This document shows positions 31,105 through 42,556 of a stretch of 64,000 nt of DNA, in pieces; positions within the stretch are counted from its first letter, which is position 1, and every line of letters starts with the position of its first letter. A model generated the notes under the pieces. It saw only the letters and a list, made by a program, of their open reading frames with translations, searched no databases and had not been told where the DNA came from. This DNA is from Tillandsia leiboldiana (Eukaryota; Streptophyta; Magnoliopsida; Poales; Bromeliaceae), in the NCBI GenBank assembly GCA_029204045.2, contig CM055062.1, positions 11,192,814 to 11,256,813 on the forward strand, read 5' to 3'. A program made the position numbers and the translations under genes.

Positions 31105-32682
31105 CCTCTTTTTTTGAAACTTTTGTTTAGGTTAGGTTTTGTTTTTGTGTTTTTGTTCATTATCTATGCTTAGTCATAGAACATTAATTGAGCATTAGTT
31201 TTTATTGACTTTAACTGCATCCTTTTATATGGTTAGAAATTTATTATGCTTTGGATATCATAATAATTCATTTGGTGCAATGATCATTTATGTGAATTAA
31301 ATCTTCTTTGTTTTGATCAAAGTCAATTTCTCTCTCGATGATCTCTTGGTATAGTTTTTATCTTATTTGACTGTTTAGTCGAGTATGAAATCGAGATCAA
31401 TATTTGGCTGAATCCTTTATATCTTAAATAATTGATAGCTAATTAAGGGGGAGTCAAAGAAAAAGTGTTATGCACAAAAGATGTGGAAAGAGTTACATCC
31501 CAATGAGGAGTGTGAAAACTACCACCACATGGAGGAAAGAGCTACCACCTCGGTCGTCCGAGTAATGTGTGCAGCTACCACATGTATACCAAGCAAGGTT
31601 TTTCAAGTTTGATTAAGTAAAATGCATGTTGAAATACTTGACTCTGTCAAAATTTCAAGGTTGGTATAAGGTGGGAATTTTAATGAAAGATGCTTAAAGA
31701 GCCACTCTCTTCAGTAAATTGACTAGATATATTGTCTAACTTATCTGAGATTTTAGACATCTATTGATCTTTGTATTTCATTTTCTTTACCAAATTGATG
31801 ATTTGATAAAGGCATTACTCATAAGATCAGGTTAGATGTAATTAAAGTTGTTCAACTTTAAGGGATTTAATTTTTATAAATTTTCGTTTCATTTGTTGGA
31901 TATTATTGATAGATTTGGCATAATCTATTTCTTGTTGTATGAAACGATGATTTTCATTTAAAGTTGATACACAAAAGTGCTTACAATCTTTTTCTGGATT
32001 TTCTAGAATTTTTCTGAATTTTTCTGAAGAAAAAGTTGGAGCCGATCCGGATTGGACAAGCCGATCCGGATCCCGAACGCAGGTATTCTCTGCGGGTAGC
32101 CGATCCGGATCGTAATCACGAACTGATCCGGATCGCAGCTAGGGTTTTATATAGAACAAAAGGGTTTTGATTTCTTTTACCTCAATCTTTTGTTCAAAAG
32201 TCTCCAGAGCTTCTCTCTCTAGAATACATCCATCTTGGAAGCTTTCAAACTCAAGTTCTTCGATTCCAAGTAAGTTTTATTGATCAAAATCTCGGTATTT
32301 CACAGTTTTTCATATTCTTCCTCAAAAACGTGATGAATTTCCGTATCTTTCTCGTTTATGGATGGTTTTTGATCAAATTTCTTTTGAAATAAGAACTCTG
32401 GGTAGATTAGTTTTGATTATATGCTAGGTATTCTAATGATAAACGGATTTTTGGCCTTCGATTTCAAAAATCTCGGTTTTAGGGCATATAATGGGAATTT
32501 TACAAAATCATGCGATTGATCTATTTTTAAAATTCCTTTTTGCAAAACTATTTTGATTCTTAGTCTCTCTATACGATAATGATTGTTTGGGTACAATTTT
32601 TCAAATTTTTGAAAATTAACAATTTTTTCGTGTTCTTGAGTTGTTGCTCACAGGATTTCCTTTTTCACAAGAAATAGCAACA
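31105..32682 (+). other. Element C pol-ORF3 spacer
   Basis: Non-coding and collinear with B. It has a purine run AAGGGGGAG (31445-31453), the conserved block with CTCGG-TCGT-CCGAG (about 31485-31590), a GATCCGGATC cluster (32040-32130) and an acceptor-like GCTCACAG shortly before the ORF3 ATG at 32683. Confidence 0.8.
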
Positions 32683-34052
32683 ATGACGTTTTCATGGTTC
32701 ATCTTCCTGCTAGTTGCCATGGTACACACTCGAGCAACAAACAAACTGAAAAGAGCTAAGAAAACTCAACGGAAAGGTGAGTTTCATCTGGTCAGCGACT
32801 CAGAGGCTGAAGCAGATAATCAAGAAGTTGATTGGGACAAACTGTCGGATGATGAATCAATGCCTGTTCAACCTAAGCAAAAGACTTTCGACACGTCAAA
32901 AGGTAAAGCGCCAATGACATCCTCTATCTCAATGAAAAGAAAGAGACTGGCTCGACGGTTTGGACGAGCACGAGGTCTCGAGATTAACGAACCAATAGTT
33001 CCGGATTCTCCACCTCGTGAGGAACAAGTGTTCGTTAATACGGATCGCCTAAGGGCATTTGAGAATCGTGAGTGAATTGGTGAGAGGCATGTTAATATTG
33101 AGGCTCTACGAGATCACTCCCCCGAGTTTGGTGTTCTGATTGAACAAGCAAACCTTATTCAAGTATGCCGATTCCCAGAAATGCTTGGATAATGTCTGCA
33201 TCACGTGAGGACCTTCTATACAAATGCACGGCACCTTCGAGAAAATGAAAATGGTCCGATGGAGTTTTACACGAATATCCAAGGCACGAGGTTTAAAATT
33301 ACTCCACAGTTAATTGGCGAGGTATTGGGAATGCAAGCCAGCAAGACAGGAGTTAATTACTTGAAGGGAAAGGTTTTGACAAACACGATGTGGCAAATGG
33401 TCATAAAGGGAATATGTTTGGAGGGAACTCAATCAACAGAGAAGTCTATCAAATCCAAAGAATTTCGTCTTGAGTACCGGTTTCTAAACTTCATCACTTG
33501 TTACAATATCCTTCCAAATATGCAGACGAAAGTCTTGAGATGGGATCGAATGCTGTTTTTGTATCTCTTAGGACATCCGTCAGAGGCAATGGGATTAAAT
33601 ATCAACATTCCATACATTATTTGGAATAGAATGACGAGATATGTTGAGCATCCTCATCCCACTGAAAGGATCCCATTTCCATTGATTATAATGAGGATCT
33701 TAAAGAGATTTCAAGTTGATATTAGTTCAACAACTTATCATCACTGCTTGGGCATGATCGATGAGTCCACCATTGTCAAGTCCCTTCACAAATTGCCTCA
33801 TGTTACTCCAGTTCCTCCATGCGGAACGAAACCTAGTACCGGCACTTCCGCATCACCATCACAACCAGCACCCACACCAGCGGATGAAGCATCAGTCTCA
33901 TCCATCTACAAAGAACAACAACGATTATCTTTTGAGTAGGAACAGATTTCGAAGGCACAGAAGAGAATTTCCAATGAGCTGGAGCTCATCACGGCAGCTC
34001 ATATTACCATAACTAAGAAGGTCAATTCAATGAACAAGCTGGTGAAAAAGAT
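32683..34052 (+). pseudogene. Long ORF3 of element C with an extra plant-transposon-type domain
   Basis: One frame of about 455 codons with three stops (TGA 33073-33075, TAA 33190-33192, TAG 33937-33939) and no frameshift. Residues 1-17 are hydrophobic (MTFSWFIFLLVAMVHTR). An acidic stretch follows (DNQEVDWDKLSDDES), then the basic motif KRKRLARRFGRARGLEIN shared with B. About 33010-33790 encodes a globular region absent from A, B and Z (FVNTDRLRAFENRE, RTFYTNARHLRENE, FKITPQLIGEVLGM, RWDRMLFLYLLG). It resembles the uncharacterised 'putative plant transposon protein' domain found in many plant element ORFs; this is recognition from memory, not a search. A Pro/Thr linker and a coiled coil follow. 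The end is lost at the deletion junction. Confidence 0.7.
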
Positions 34053-34142
34053 GTTCCGCCGTCGGAGGAGGAGTTACCGACTGGGGCACAAAAACTGTTC
34101 CACTCGAACTAGGAATGTCTCCAGTTTGAGTGTATCCGAGAC
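34053..34142 (-). pseudogene. gag: Fragment of element A gag
   Basis: The minus strand reads GYTQTGDIPSSSGTVFVPQS, the segment that follows LLGLGQTNRFGL at 42557-42640 once solo LTR D (TSD GAGAC) is removed. It stops about 90 bp on at the junction with C, just after PPPTAE. Confidence 0.88.
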
Positions 34143-34560
34143 TGTCACGCCCCGGGGTCGAAACTGCGACCCGGGCTCGCCAACAGATCCGCCACCTATG
34201 CCAAACCCGCATAGGCGAAGCGTCCTACATGCAAGAAAAGTACTACAGCTAAACAGATATCAGAGCTATAAATAAAAATCTGCTGTATAACTAAATCAAT
34301 CACTGTACAACTGGAAATAATACAACAATGTCCGTCTCCCAAAAATGATAATCATACAATATCCTCATATACAAACTCAGAACTCAATCGGGAGGTATCT
34401 CCAATAAATACATCAGTGTACAGGCTCTCAATACATAACAATCCTCACTACATCAGTCTCTCAAAGAAGGAAAATAAAATAACTAATCTACTGAAGCTCT
34501 CCTCTGAAGGGGTATCGCTACACTCCAACGACGGGTAGGGAACTAGCTCGCGACTCCCTC

Positions 34561-35136
34561 TGTGACGCCCCACTTCCCAGGGGGTCACCCATCCTAGAAC
34601 TACTCTAGCTCTAGCACGCTTAACTCTCATGTTCCTCTTGGATCTTGCTACCATCCAAAATGCTATAGCCGGATTAGAGATTTAGTCCTATTATATCATT
34701 TATATAGAGGACTAATCCAGATTCCGGGGGTGTCACATTCTTCCCCCCTTTAAGCCCTGACGTCCACGTCAGGCTCAAGCACACTCACAAGCACCAGGCG
34801 ATGTGAGACTCGTCTCGCTAGCCTTAGCCGACCTTGTGAGGAGCTGCACTCCACTCACAACGGTCATTAGCCGGGGAGCCTCGCTCTACCCGCTATATAA
34901 CCCTGGCTCAGCCGAGACTCATCTCACATTTCCGGCTGGTGAATGGCTCTGATACCAATTGTGACGCCCCACTTCCCACTGGGTCATCCATCCTAGAACT
35001 ACTCTAGCTCTAGCACGCTTAACTCTCATGTTCCTCTTGGATCTTGCTACCATCCAAAATGCTATAGCCGGATTAGAGATTTAGTCCTATTATATCATTT
35101 ATATAGAGGACTAATCCAGATTCCGGGGGTGTCACA
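34561..35136 (-). mobile_element. TRIM (miniature LTR retrotransposon), complete
   Basis: A 576-bp element with two 177-bp LTRs (34561-34737 and 34960-35136) that differ at only a few bases. It starts TGTGACGCC and ends GGTGTCACA, and is flanked by the duplication CCCTC (34556-34560 and 35137-35141). On the minus strand TGGTATCAGAGCC (34958-34946) is a perfect initiator-methionine PBS next to the 5' LTR, and TAAAGGGGGGAAGAA (34752-34738) is the polypurine tract next to the 3' LTR. The 222-bp interior codes for nothing, so it must move by enzymes supplied in trans. Related LTRs E (near 36945) and G (near 51340) carry the empty site GACTCCCTCGCCTCG. Confidence 0.95.
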
Positions 35137-36994
35137 CCCTCGCCTCGGCCAGAAGGATCAGCAACAGGAACAACAGGAACCGGAGTAGAAGTCCCTGGGG
35201 GAAAGACACCACGACGGGTGTGAGAACTACATCCCACAGTAGTTCTCAGTGGGTGCCGCCAACAAGCCCGACGGTCTGCCCACTAAGTCTACTAGAGGCA
35301 TAAAGCAACAAATGCAGTGCTGTAAGGAAAGCTGGGAAAAGTAAACTCTACAGCTACTATGCCTCTATCTAGATGCTCAAAGAGTGGAACAGAAAGAACA
35401 TGATGCCACAACTAACTCTCATCTCTGATCACCCAATCTGAACTGACTACCTCCTCGGGTCCAGTCAAACCTGCGCCAACCTACTGCCGTTACGTCCCGG
35501 AGGAGCGGACTTATGTAGGACGTCCATGACTGCCAACACCAGCATAGCCAGAGGGACAAATGCAACGACAAGTCGCGATAGAAAAGCTCAATCTCACGCC
35601 GGTAAAACGACTCGGTCTCGCCTACTCCGGAGTGGCACTCGAGGGGAGCGACCCGCTCGAGTAAAAAGTAACCCATCTCAAGTATCTCTGTAAAGTATCT
35701 CTGTCAAGCTCAAATGTGGCTCATGCAGGCTATGATCCACGATCAAACAGATCGGTAACTCCAAGCTCAAAGCACAACTCAGTCGGAAAAAGAACCTCGA
35801 CTCAAACAGGAATAGCCCAAAACACTCTCACAGCTATGTCGGAGAACCCTCAACGACTCAATCTGATAATGCACGACCATGGCTGAGTCGGGAAACCTCC
35901 ACGACTCGATCTGCCAGACCCCAAGATCCTCAAAGCTAAGTGGGAGAACCACCTCCACCACTAAATCAGGAAAAACAACCTCTAGATCACACTCTACCAA
36001 CTCATAGCACAAAGTCGCATCCACTGCGAGAAACTGTCTCAACAGGCCAAACAGACCAAACGTCGCATCCACTGCGAACAACTGCCTCAACAGGCCAACA
36101 TCGCATCCACTGACACAAGGAAGGGTCCGGGAACCCCGAAAGACTAGAACCTACAACCCAAATCAAACAAGAACAGGCTCTAGGCATAGCCTTTCGTTGT
36201 TCTTGTCCCAAGAAGAAGGCAGACCTTACAACCCAGACCACTCGAATCATCTCGGGTGGTTAATTTATAGGAAAAGGTGACATTTCTTACTGAAGCCCTT
36301 TGATCTGTAAGAAATCCATATTTAATGATTTTTAGTTCTTTTTAGGAAAACAGTTGAAACCAAGTTTTATATCTAAGCCTCGAAGGGCTAATGCCTTCGT
36401 CCAATCAAACAAAAACAGACTCAGGCGACCCTACGATGCTTGGAAGAAAATATTTGGTTAACAAAAATCATATGTGTGTCCAAAAAGGTTCTGGGTTTAA
36501 GGTCCTGCTAACTCAGATATACCGCTGCTGTCACGCCCCGGGGTCGAAACTGCGACCCGGGCCCGCCAACAGATCCGCCACCTATGCTAAACCCGCATAG
36601 GCGAAGCGTCTAACCTGCAAAAGATAGTACTATAGCTACACAAATATCAGAGCTGAAATGAAATGCTGTAAGATAAAAAAATCCAATCACTGTACATCAT
36701 GAAATAAAATACAATATCCATTTCCTCAAATACAGATAATCATCATACAATGTCCTCAGTAGAGCATCTCTCAACTATAAAAGGAGATAAACTAAAACTA
36801 TAGTACACCAGTCTCAACATCAGTCTCTCCAAATACAAAAGATCTCTCTCCAAATAAAACAGTAAAAACCAGCCAACAGCTACCAGGAATCTCCATCCAG
36901 GGAATACAGCTACACTCCTCGGGTGGTAAAGATCTAGCCCGTGACTCCCTCGCCTCGGACAACGATCGAAGATCAGCAACTCCCGAAGAGGGCT

Positions 36995-38973
36995 CTGCAA
37001 AACAGGGGGAGAAAACAAAAGGAAAACAACAATGGGGGTGAGAACCACTAGTAAACCAGTAGCCTCCCCCTGTGGGTAAAGCCTCAAGCTCCGGCGTACC
37101 CACTAAGTCTACTAGAGGCAAGAAAAGGGGCAAGTGGTAAAGCTGTAAACAGAACTACTGAATAAAAGGGGAAACCACAACAAGTATGCCTCTAAATGCA
37201 ATACCGAAGGAAATGACGGTATGAATGCATCAGAAAACAGTATCTGACCAAATAGACCCAATCTAGTGCCACCAGTAAAAACTGGTACTGCCTGCTCTGC
37301 TGTCGAACTCAAGAACTCAGTATCTCCACTGTCCAAATGACCGGAACCCAACACGGTCTAAAGCCTACTCCGGAGTGGCACTCGAGGGGAGCGACCCACA
37401 CGAGTAAAGTATCACTGTATCAAGCATCTCTGTAACCACTGTCTCATAATAGTAGGACTGGATCATGACTATGATCAAAGTGGGAAACTCCGTCCACTAA
37501 TAAAACCCCGATCTGATGCAATAGTACTCAAAAAGTGGGAAATACCATCCACTAGAGAAATCTAATACCCAATCTGATGCAATAGTAAACATCCGGTCAA
37601 CCGCCCACAGTCCGCGGTCACCGCAATAACCCACAACCCACAATTGGGTACAAGAATCAAGATCCGGTCAACCGCCTATTGCCCGCGGTTGCCGCAATAA
37701 CCCATAATCCAACATCAAGCACACCCTGTCACCGATCCTCAGATCCCGGCTACACTATCCCAAACCTCTGCTCGAACCCGAGCAACATGACTCAAAAGTC
37801 TGAATAAAAAGGAGAAAGAAAGCAATCATGGTTTCTCCTAAGTCAAATCCCAATATGATAGTGTAGCAATAAAATAGTGACCTATCTAGATGTCCAAATA
37901 AGCATGCAAAAGTCCTCAGCCAAGTGAACGGGAGAATATGTGAAATAACAGTTTCACATGTGTAATAATTAATAATATCCACATAAATACAACAATCATG
38001 CTAAAATCATCGGTCAACTACACATGTAAATAATCCCTGATTCATAATAAATCCCAAAGTGGCACCCGTACCTAGATATGTCACTATGTCCCCCCAATTG
38101 ATCCATTTAATCCCCTTTTCATAAAATCTAGGTGCTATTATCGCCTGTTAATTATCACTATTAAATTATTCCAATGATCACGTTCCAATAGCAACATTAT
38201 CCCAATAATATCCCCAACATGCTATATCAACAAAATTAATCTCCGATAATAAGCTCACATTTATATCAGGCAATCAAGCATAACAATCAATCAATATGCT
38301 CAAAAGTGGGGTTCTCTAATAAACTTAGTGAGCATGTCAGAAGTAGAGGCATGCGAAAACCACCCACCTCGAAAAGCGCGATCCACAGCTGTAGAAACAT
38401 CCTCACAGTCCAAACTTCACTTTCACGCAAAACGCGCCCCGGTCTGCGAACCACTAAACAAGAGTCAAATCCGGTGTACAAATCGATCCCCAAAAACAGT
38501 ACCTTGCTGTTTTGTAAAATCAGCAGCAAAGAACAGTAATTATCACCTCTGTCCAGTTCCCAAGAAAATCCAGAAAATTCACAGTCGCGTTCCTCGCGAA
38601 AAGTAGCCCCAAAACGACTGTTTAAACGCCCAGATCTGATACCTGTAGACCAAGATAAAAATAGAACACCGTTGCACCTCAAAACCTTCCAAATCAGAAT
38701 TCCTGTAGCAATCTGTCCAAGAAAAGCTTAATTATCACCTTCGAAACAATTTCCATAAATCTCAGAAAAATCACCACTGTGTTCCTCGCGACGAGTAGAT
38801 CAAAATCGATTCCTAAAATGCCTTGATCCGATGTTCCTAGGCTGAGATATAAAATCGACAAGCCGGTGCTGTCCAAAATCCATCACAGAAAAATGGGGGT
38901 CAAAGATGTCTCAGGAAACATGCCAAAAGTGCGAAACGGGGCGAAGCGATCAACACGAAAATCGAAGCCTTAC
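36995..38973 (-). other. Putative intron in the E leader
   Basis: Sense strand CTAAGAG|GTAAGGCTTCG is the donor and CCCCCTGTTTTGCAG|AG the acceptor. Both align with the sites in L1 and G. Inferred from conserved sequence only. Confidence 0.45.
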
Positions 38974-39243
38974 CTCTTAGGAACACGCTGTAGAAGAAAT
39001 TGTCCAAAAACTCCTCCTGGTTTGCTCACAGTGAATTTTTGAATGATCTGCGACGGTAATGGGCCAAAATGGGGGAAAACCGAGGCGAACTGCAAAATCG
39101 ATATCGCCGTTGCCGAGCTTCCAGAAATTCCGGGGATCCACCACGAGCTCAAGAACATTAAGGGGAACAACATTGGTAGAGAACTCTCCCTCCCATTCTC
39201 TTTCTAACTCTCGGAAAAAGCAGAAGAAGAGGGGAGGGGAGGC

Positions 39244-39252
39244 CTATTTATA
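39244..39252 (-). promoter_or_regulatory. TATA box of solo LTR E
   Basis: TATAAATAG on the minus strand, embedded in GGCC...GGCC as in L1 (GGGCCTATAAATAGGCCC), downstream of the G-box zone. Confidence 0.75.
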
Positions 39253-41694
39253 GGCCAACTAAAACAAATGGGGAAATGACCCCTGTGTCCCGGTTTTGGG
39301 CGCCCGAATCTTTCGGGCCCCGAAACCGGGCGCACACAGTAGCCCGGCCCAGCCCGGCCCACTCCGCGCACGGGATCCGGTCGGACCGCACGGCCGTCCA
39401 ACCCGCTCCTCCACGCGACACGTGCCCCCGAACACCGCACAGCTGATCTGGCCGCTCCCTTCGCTCCGCGTGGCGCTCCACTGGTCAACGGGACAGTTGG
39501 CGCTGGCCAATAGCCGGCCGCCACGTGGCGCACGCGTGCGCCACGTCGGCGCCGTGGCCGCCACGCCAGCCACCCCTACCACCTGCCGCGCCCCCCTGCC
39601 ACCTGCACGCGCACAGTGACGCGCCCAATCCCCGCGCGCCACGTGTCCAAGCCATAAATTCGCTGCACCCGGTGCACCCTACTTCATGCACCGAACCAAT
39701 AGGAAGATGCCACGTGTTTCCCGCCCAGTCCACCGTTTGCCGCACAGCTCCGTAGACTGGGACCAGTGAACCACCCACTAAATTCATGCCACGTGGCACC
39801 CCGCCCTGGTGCACGCCGGCGCGTGGACCGCGCCCCGCCCGCGCCCCTGCCCGCGCGCTGCGCGCTGCCCGCGCCTGCCCGCCACCGCTCTCCGCCTGCC
39901 CGAGGCCGCGCCGCCGCTCTCCGCCGCCGCCGCCGCCGCCGGCGATCGCCGGAATTACTGTTCCGGCGTGAACAGTAACCCGAGCTCAAAAATGACAAGT
40001 GGGTAGTCCATTTTGACCGTTTTCGCGCGCTGAATCCGAATTTGACGTCCATTTTGCCAAATTCCAACTCTAAAATTTGCCGGAGGCTCCCGAAAGTGTA
40101 TTCTTAGCCCGAATTTCACGCGGAGCCCAATTTTAATATCTGATTCGCGCGAAACCACTTCTAAACCCTCCCCGGGGTCCTCCGGTCACCCACAAGATCC
40201 AAATAAGCCCGAAGTCCAACACTTGTGCCCAATTGTGCCCCAAACACCTCCAATGCACCATGTAGGCCTCCAATAGCCACCCCAACGCACTGCAGCAGCT
40301 CTGCGGAGATCCGGGTCATCACAGCTGCCACTAACACAGCGGCGACAGATAAAACAAGAAAAATAAAACATCTCGGGACCGCCGTCTACCCAAACGACTC
40401 CCGCTACAGATGACACACCCAACTACATCTACCAGACTCCACTCTGCTCCCAAGCACGAGTGTAACATGCATCCCACACTAAAAGATAACTCCTGACCAC
40501 TCGGCCCACTACCCGGGCGAGGAAGAACACTATATCCAGGAAAGTAGAAGTGTGGATGTCTAAAGCAGAAATAACCCTAGCCGAAGTGAGGGTTTTCTAC
40601 TAGTCTGGTTACACATGCAACATATGACAGGGTGCTAGGTCAAGTTCCAAGATAACAATAATCAACAGCTTGTAGGGAAGGACAATAAACACATGATCAT
40701 CTAACAGCATCAGGAACATCAATTCCTAAATTCTAGCATGCTATACAAAATACATCTACAACATGCAAGTCCCTACACCGATAGAATTAATGCACAGTCC
40801 ATAGGTCATGAAGACGAGGCCACCCACCTGAAAATGCTAACAGTCCGGAGTTCCACAGCTGAAAACACCAGAAGTAAAAACCTCTACTAATCCTCAACAC
40901 CAACGGTTCACAAACATCCGCAAATACCCCTGGGTACAACAAAAAGGTCCAAGGTTACACTTTATTCCACAAAATAACCAAGTACAAAAATCTGCATAAG
41001 ACAGTCCTGAAGATCTGAAATTTCCACCTGCAGAAAGTGCCCTGAAAATTCTGATAAAAATATCACAACGATCGTCTCATCGAGACCTTCGAAACAGGTA
41101 CCTGCACGCCCAAATTCGAGCCCCGTAGGCCAAGTTACAAATTCCACAGTACAGGTGCGCAAACACTCACAACCACACAACTGTAAACTCAAACACAGAT
41201 AAAAGGGGAATAGTATACCTCCGGGAAGGTCTCGGAAAAATCCAAGGAAAATATGGCGATGATCCTCGCGACGATTAGATGAAAAAAGTGTACAGGCTCG
41301 TCTCGATCCGACGGTCGAGTGCGGAGATAAAATTCCGGCAAGCCTCCGCTGTCCAGAAATCCACCAGCAAAACAGTGGCTTAGAAATGCCTCGTAAACCG
41401 TGCCAAGAACTCAGAATCAATCAAGGTGATCAACACAGAAATCGAACGCGTGCAAAAATCGTCTCAAAATTCCATCGGGGTAGCTCAGGGGGTCTCCCAC
41501 ACTGAAAGGCGACGGTAGAAGCCAAAATCCAAGAAACGTCGCAGTGTGCCGCGTCACAGAAAGCACGGATCTCGAGGCCTCCAAAAATTCTGTAAATCCA
41601 TCACAAGGTGGAGCACAAGGTGAGGAACATTTCCTCTTAAAACCTCTGCCTGAGAAGAGCTCGGCAAAAACTTCAAAACGCATGCCAAAGGGGG

Positions 41695-41703
41695 CTATTT
41701 ATA
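41695..41703 (-). promoter_or_regulatory. TATA box of solo LTR D
   Basis: TATAAATAG on the minus strand, between the GC-rich zone (41820-42240) and the leader. Confidence 0.75.
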
Positions 41704-42556
41704 GCCCCAACTCAACAAATCCTGAAATACCCATTTTGTCCCAACTTTCGGGCGCCCAAAACTTCCGGGCTGCTACAGTGACCCAGAATGTACCCCAAAC
41801 CAGCTGCGCCCGAATCGTCCCTGGAGTGACATGTGTCCCCGAACAGGCAACAGCGAGCGCGGCCAACCGCGTCGCGCCACGTGTCCTCCTGCTCTGCCGC
41901 CGAACGCAGAGTCAACTCCTCGGGATTCGCCCCCACGTGCGCCCGGCCGCGCCCACGCCGCGCCCACGTGCGCGGCCGCGCCGCCCACGGGCCCATGTCG
42001 GGCACGTATCCCGAGGCACCTGCTGCCAGTCGCGTGGACCGCGCGCTCGTGCACCAGCCAATGCCATCACGCCACGTGTCCCGCTCCGGTCCACCGTGCA
42101 CCCGCGATATTCCGTGGACCGCGCCTGCCGCGCCGGCCAATCGGGAGGCGCCACGTGTCCCGCGCCCGGTGCACGCTTCCTCGGTGGACCGCGCGGCTGC
42201 GCCTCCGTCCACCGCCGCACTCCGCCGCCAGCCGCCACCGCCGCCGCCTCTCCGGCAGCCGGAACAGTAACCCAAGTCTCGAAATCCGTGTTTTCGCGTC
42301 CGGACTTCGAAAAATACAAGTAAATAGTCCATCTTGACCGTTTTCGCGCGCTGAATCCAAATACGAAGTCCGATTTGCCAAATTCCACTTCTAAAATTTA
42401 CCAAAAATTCCCGGAAAATCAAACTTGATCCATTTTTCATGCCGGGTCCAATCCTTGGGTCCAATATGCGCGCAAACACCTCTAACACCCAACATGGGTC
42501 TCCAGAAGCCGCAGATCCAACAGTAATCCAAACGTGGGAATTTCCGGGTCCTCACA

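Larger units (their letters stand above)
25054..34052 (+). mobile_element. Copia element C, 3' end missing
   Basis: Plus-strand relative of B inserted 11 bp from B in the gag of A. It has a 5' LTR (25054-26339), PBS, gag-pol with several lesions, spacer and a long ORF3 form. It stops near 34052 at a junction with minus-strand A gag; no polypurine tract, 3' LTR or right-hand CTTTC is present. A deletion removed its end together with about 200 nt of A gag. Confidence 0.9.
36529..40323 (-). mobile_element. Solo LTR E, inserted in D
   Basis: 3795 bp. Sense strand starts TGTGATGACCCGGATC and ends CCCGGGGCGTGACA. TSD GCTGC is at 36524-36528 and 40324-40328. It has a TATA box at 39252-39244, GC-rich G-box DNA upstream (39300-39960), and conserved donor- and acceptor-like sites (38973 and 36995). 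Two copies of a repeat with CCGGTCAACCGCC and CCGCGGT lie at about 37590-37700. There is no PBS, coding region or second LTR. Antisense frames at 39204-40067 are composition artefacts. Confidence 0.92.
34143..42556 (-). mobile_element. Solo LTR D, split by a TRIM and by solo LTR E
   Basis: Sense strand starts TGTGAGGACCCGG (at 42556) and ends GGGGCGTGACA (at 34143). The TSD GAGAC is at 34138-34142 and 42557-42561, and A gag is continuous across it. Removing the TRIM and E leaves about 4.0 kb. TATAAATAG is at 41703-41695, with a GC-rich zone carrying ACGTGTC/CACGTGC motifs upstream of it (41820-42240). Near 36000-36115 it has a tandem repeat (CGCATCCACTGCGA units) not seen in E or G. No coding domain is present. 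Confidence 0.9.

Noticed and set aside
39204..40067. Several overlapping Arg/Pro/Ala-rich ORFs
   Set aside because: GC-rich upstream zone of solo LTR E; frames are open on both strands at once. The same applies to 41544-42488 in D, 53461-54480 in G and 56833-57640 in H.
34143..42556. Helitron or DNA transposon identity for the long non-coding units
   Set aside because: They have TG...CA ends, 5-bp target duplications, and a TATA box with leader, which fit LTRs. No transposase or Helitron terminal hairpin was seen.
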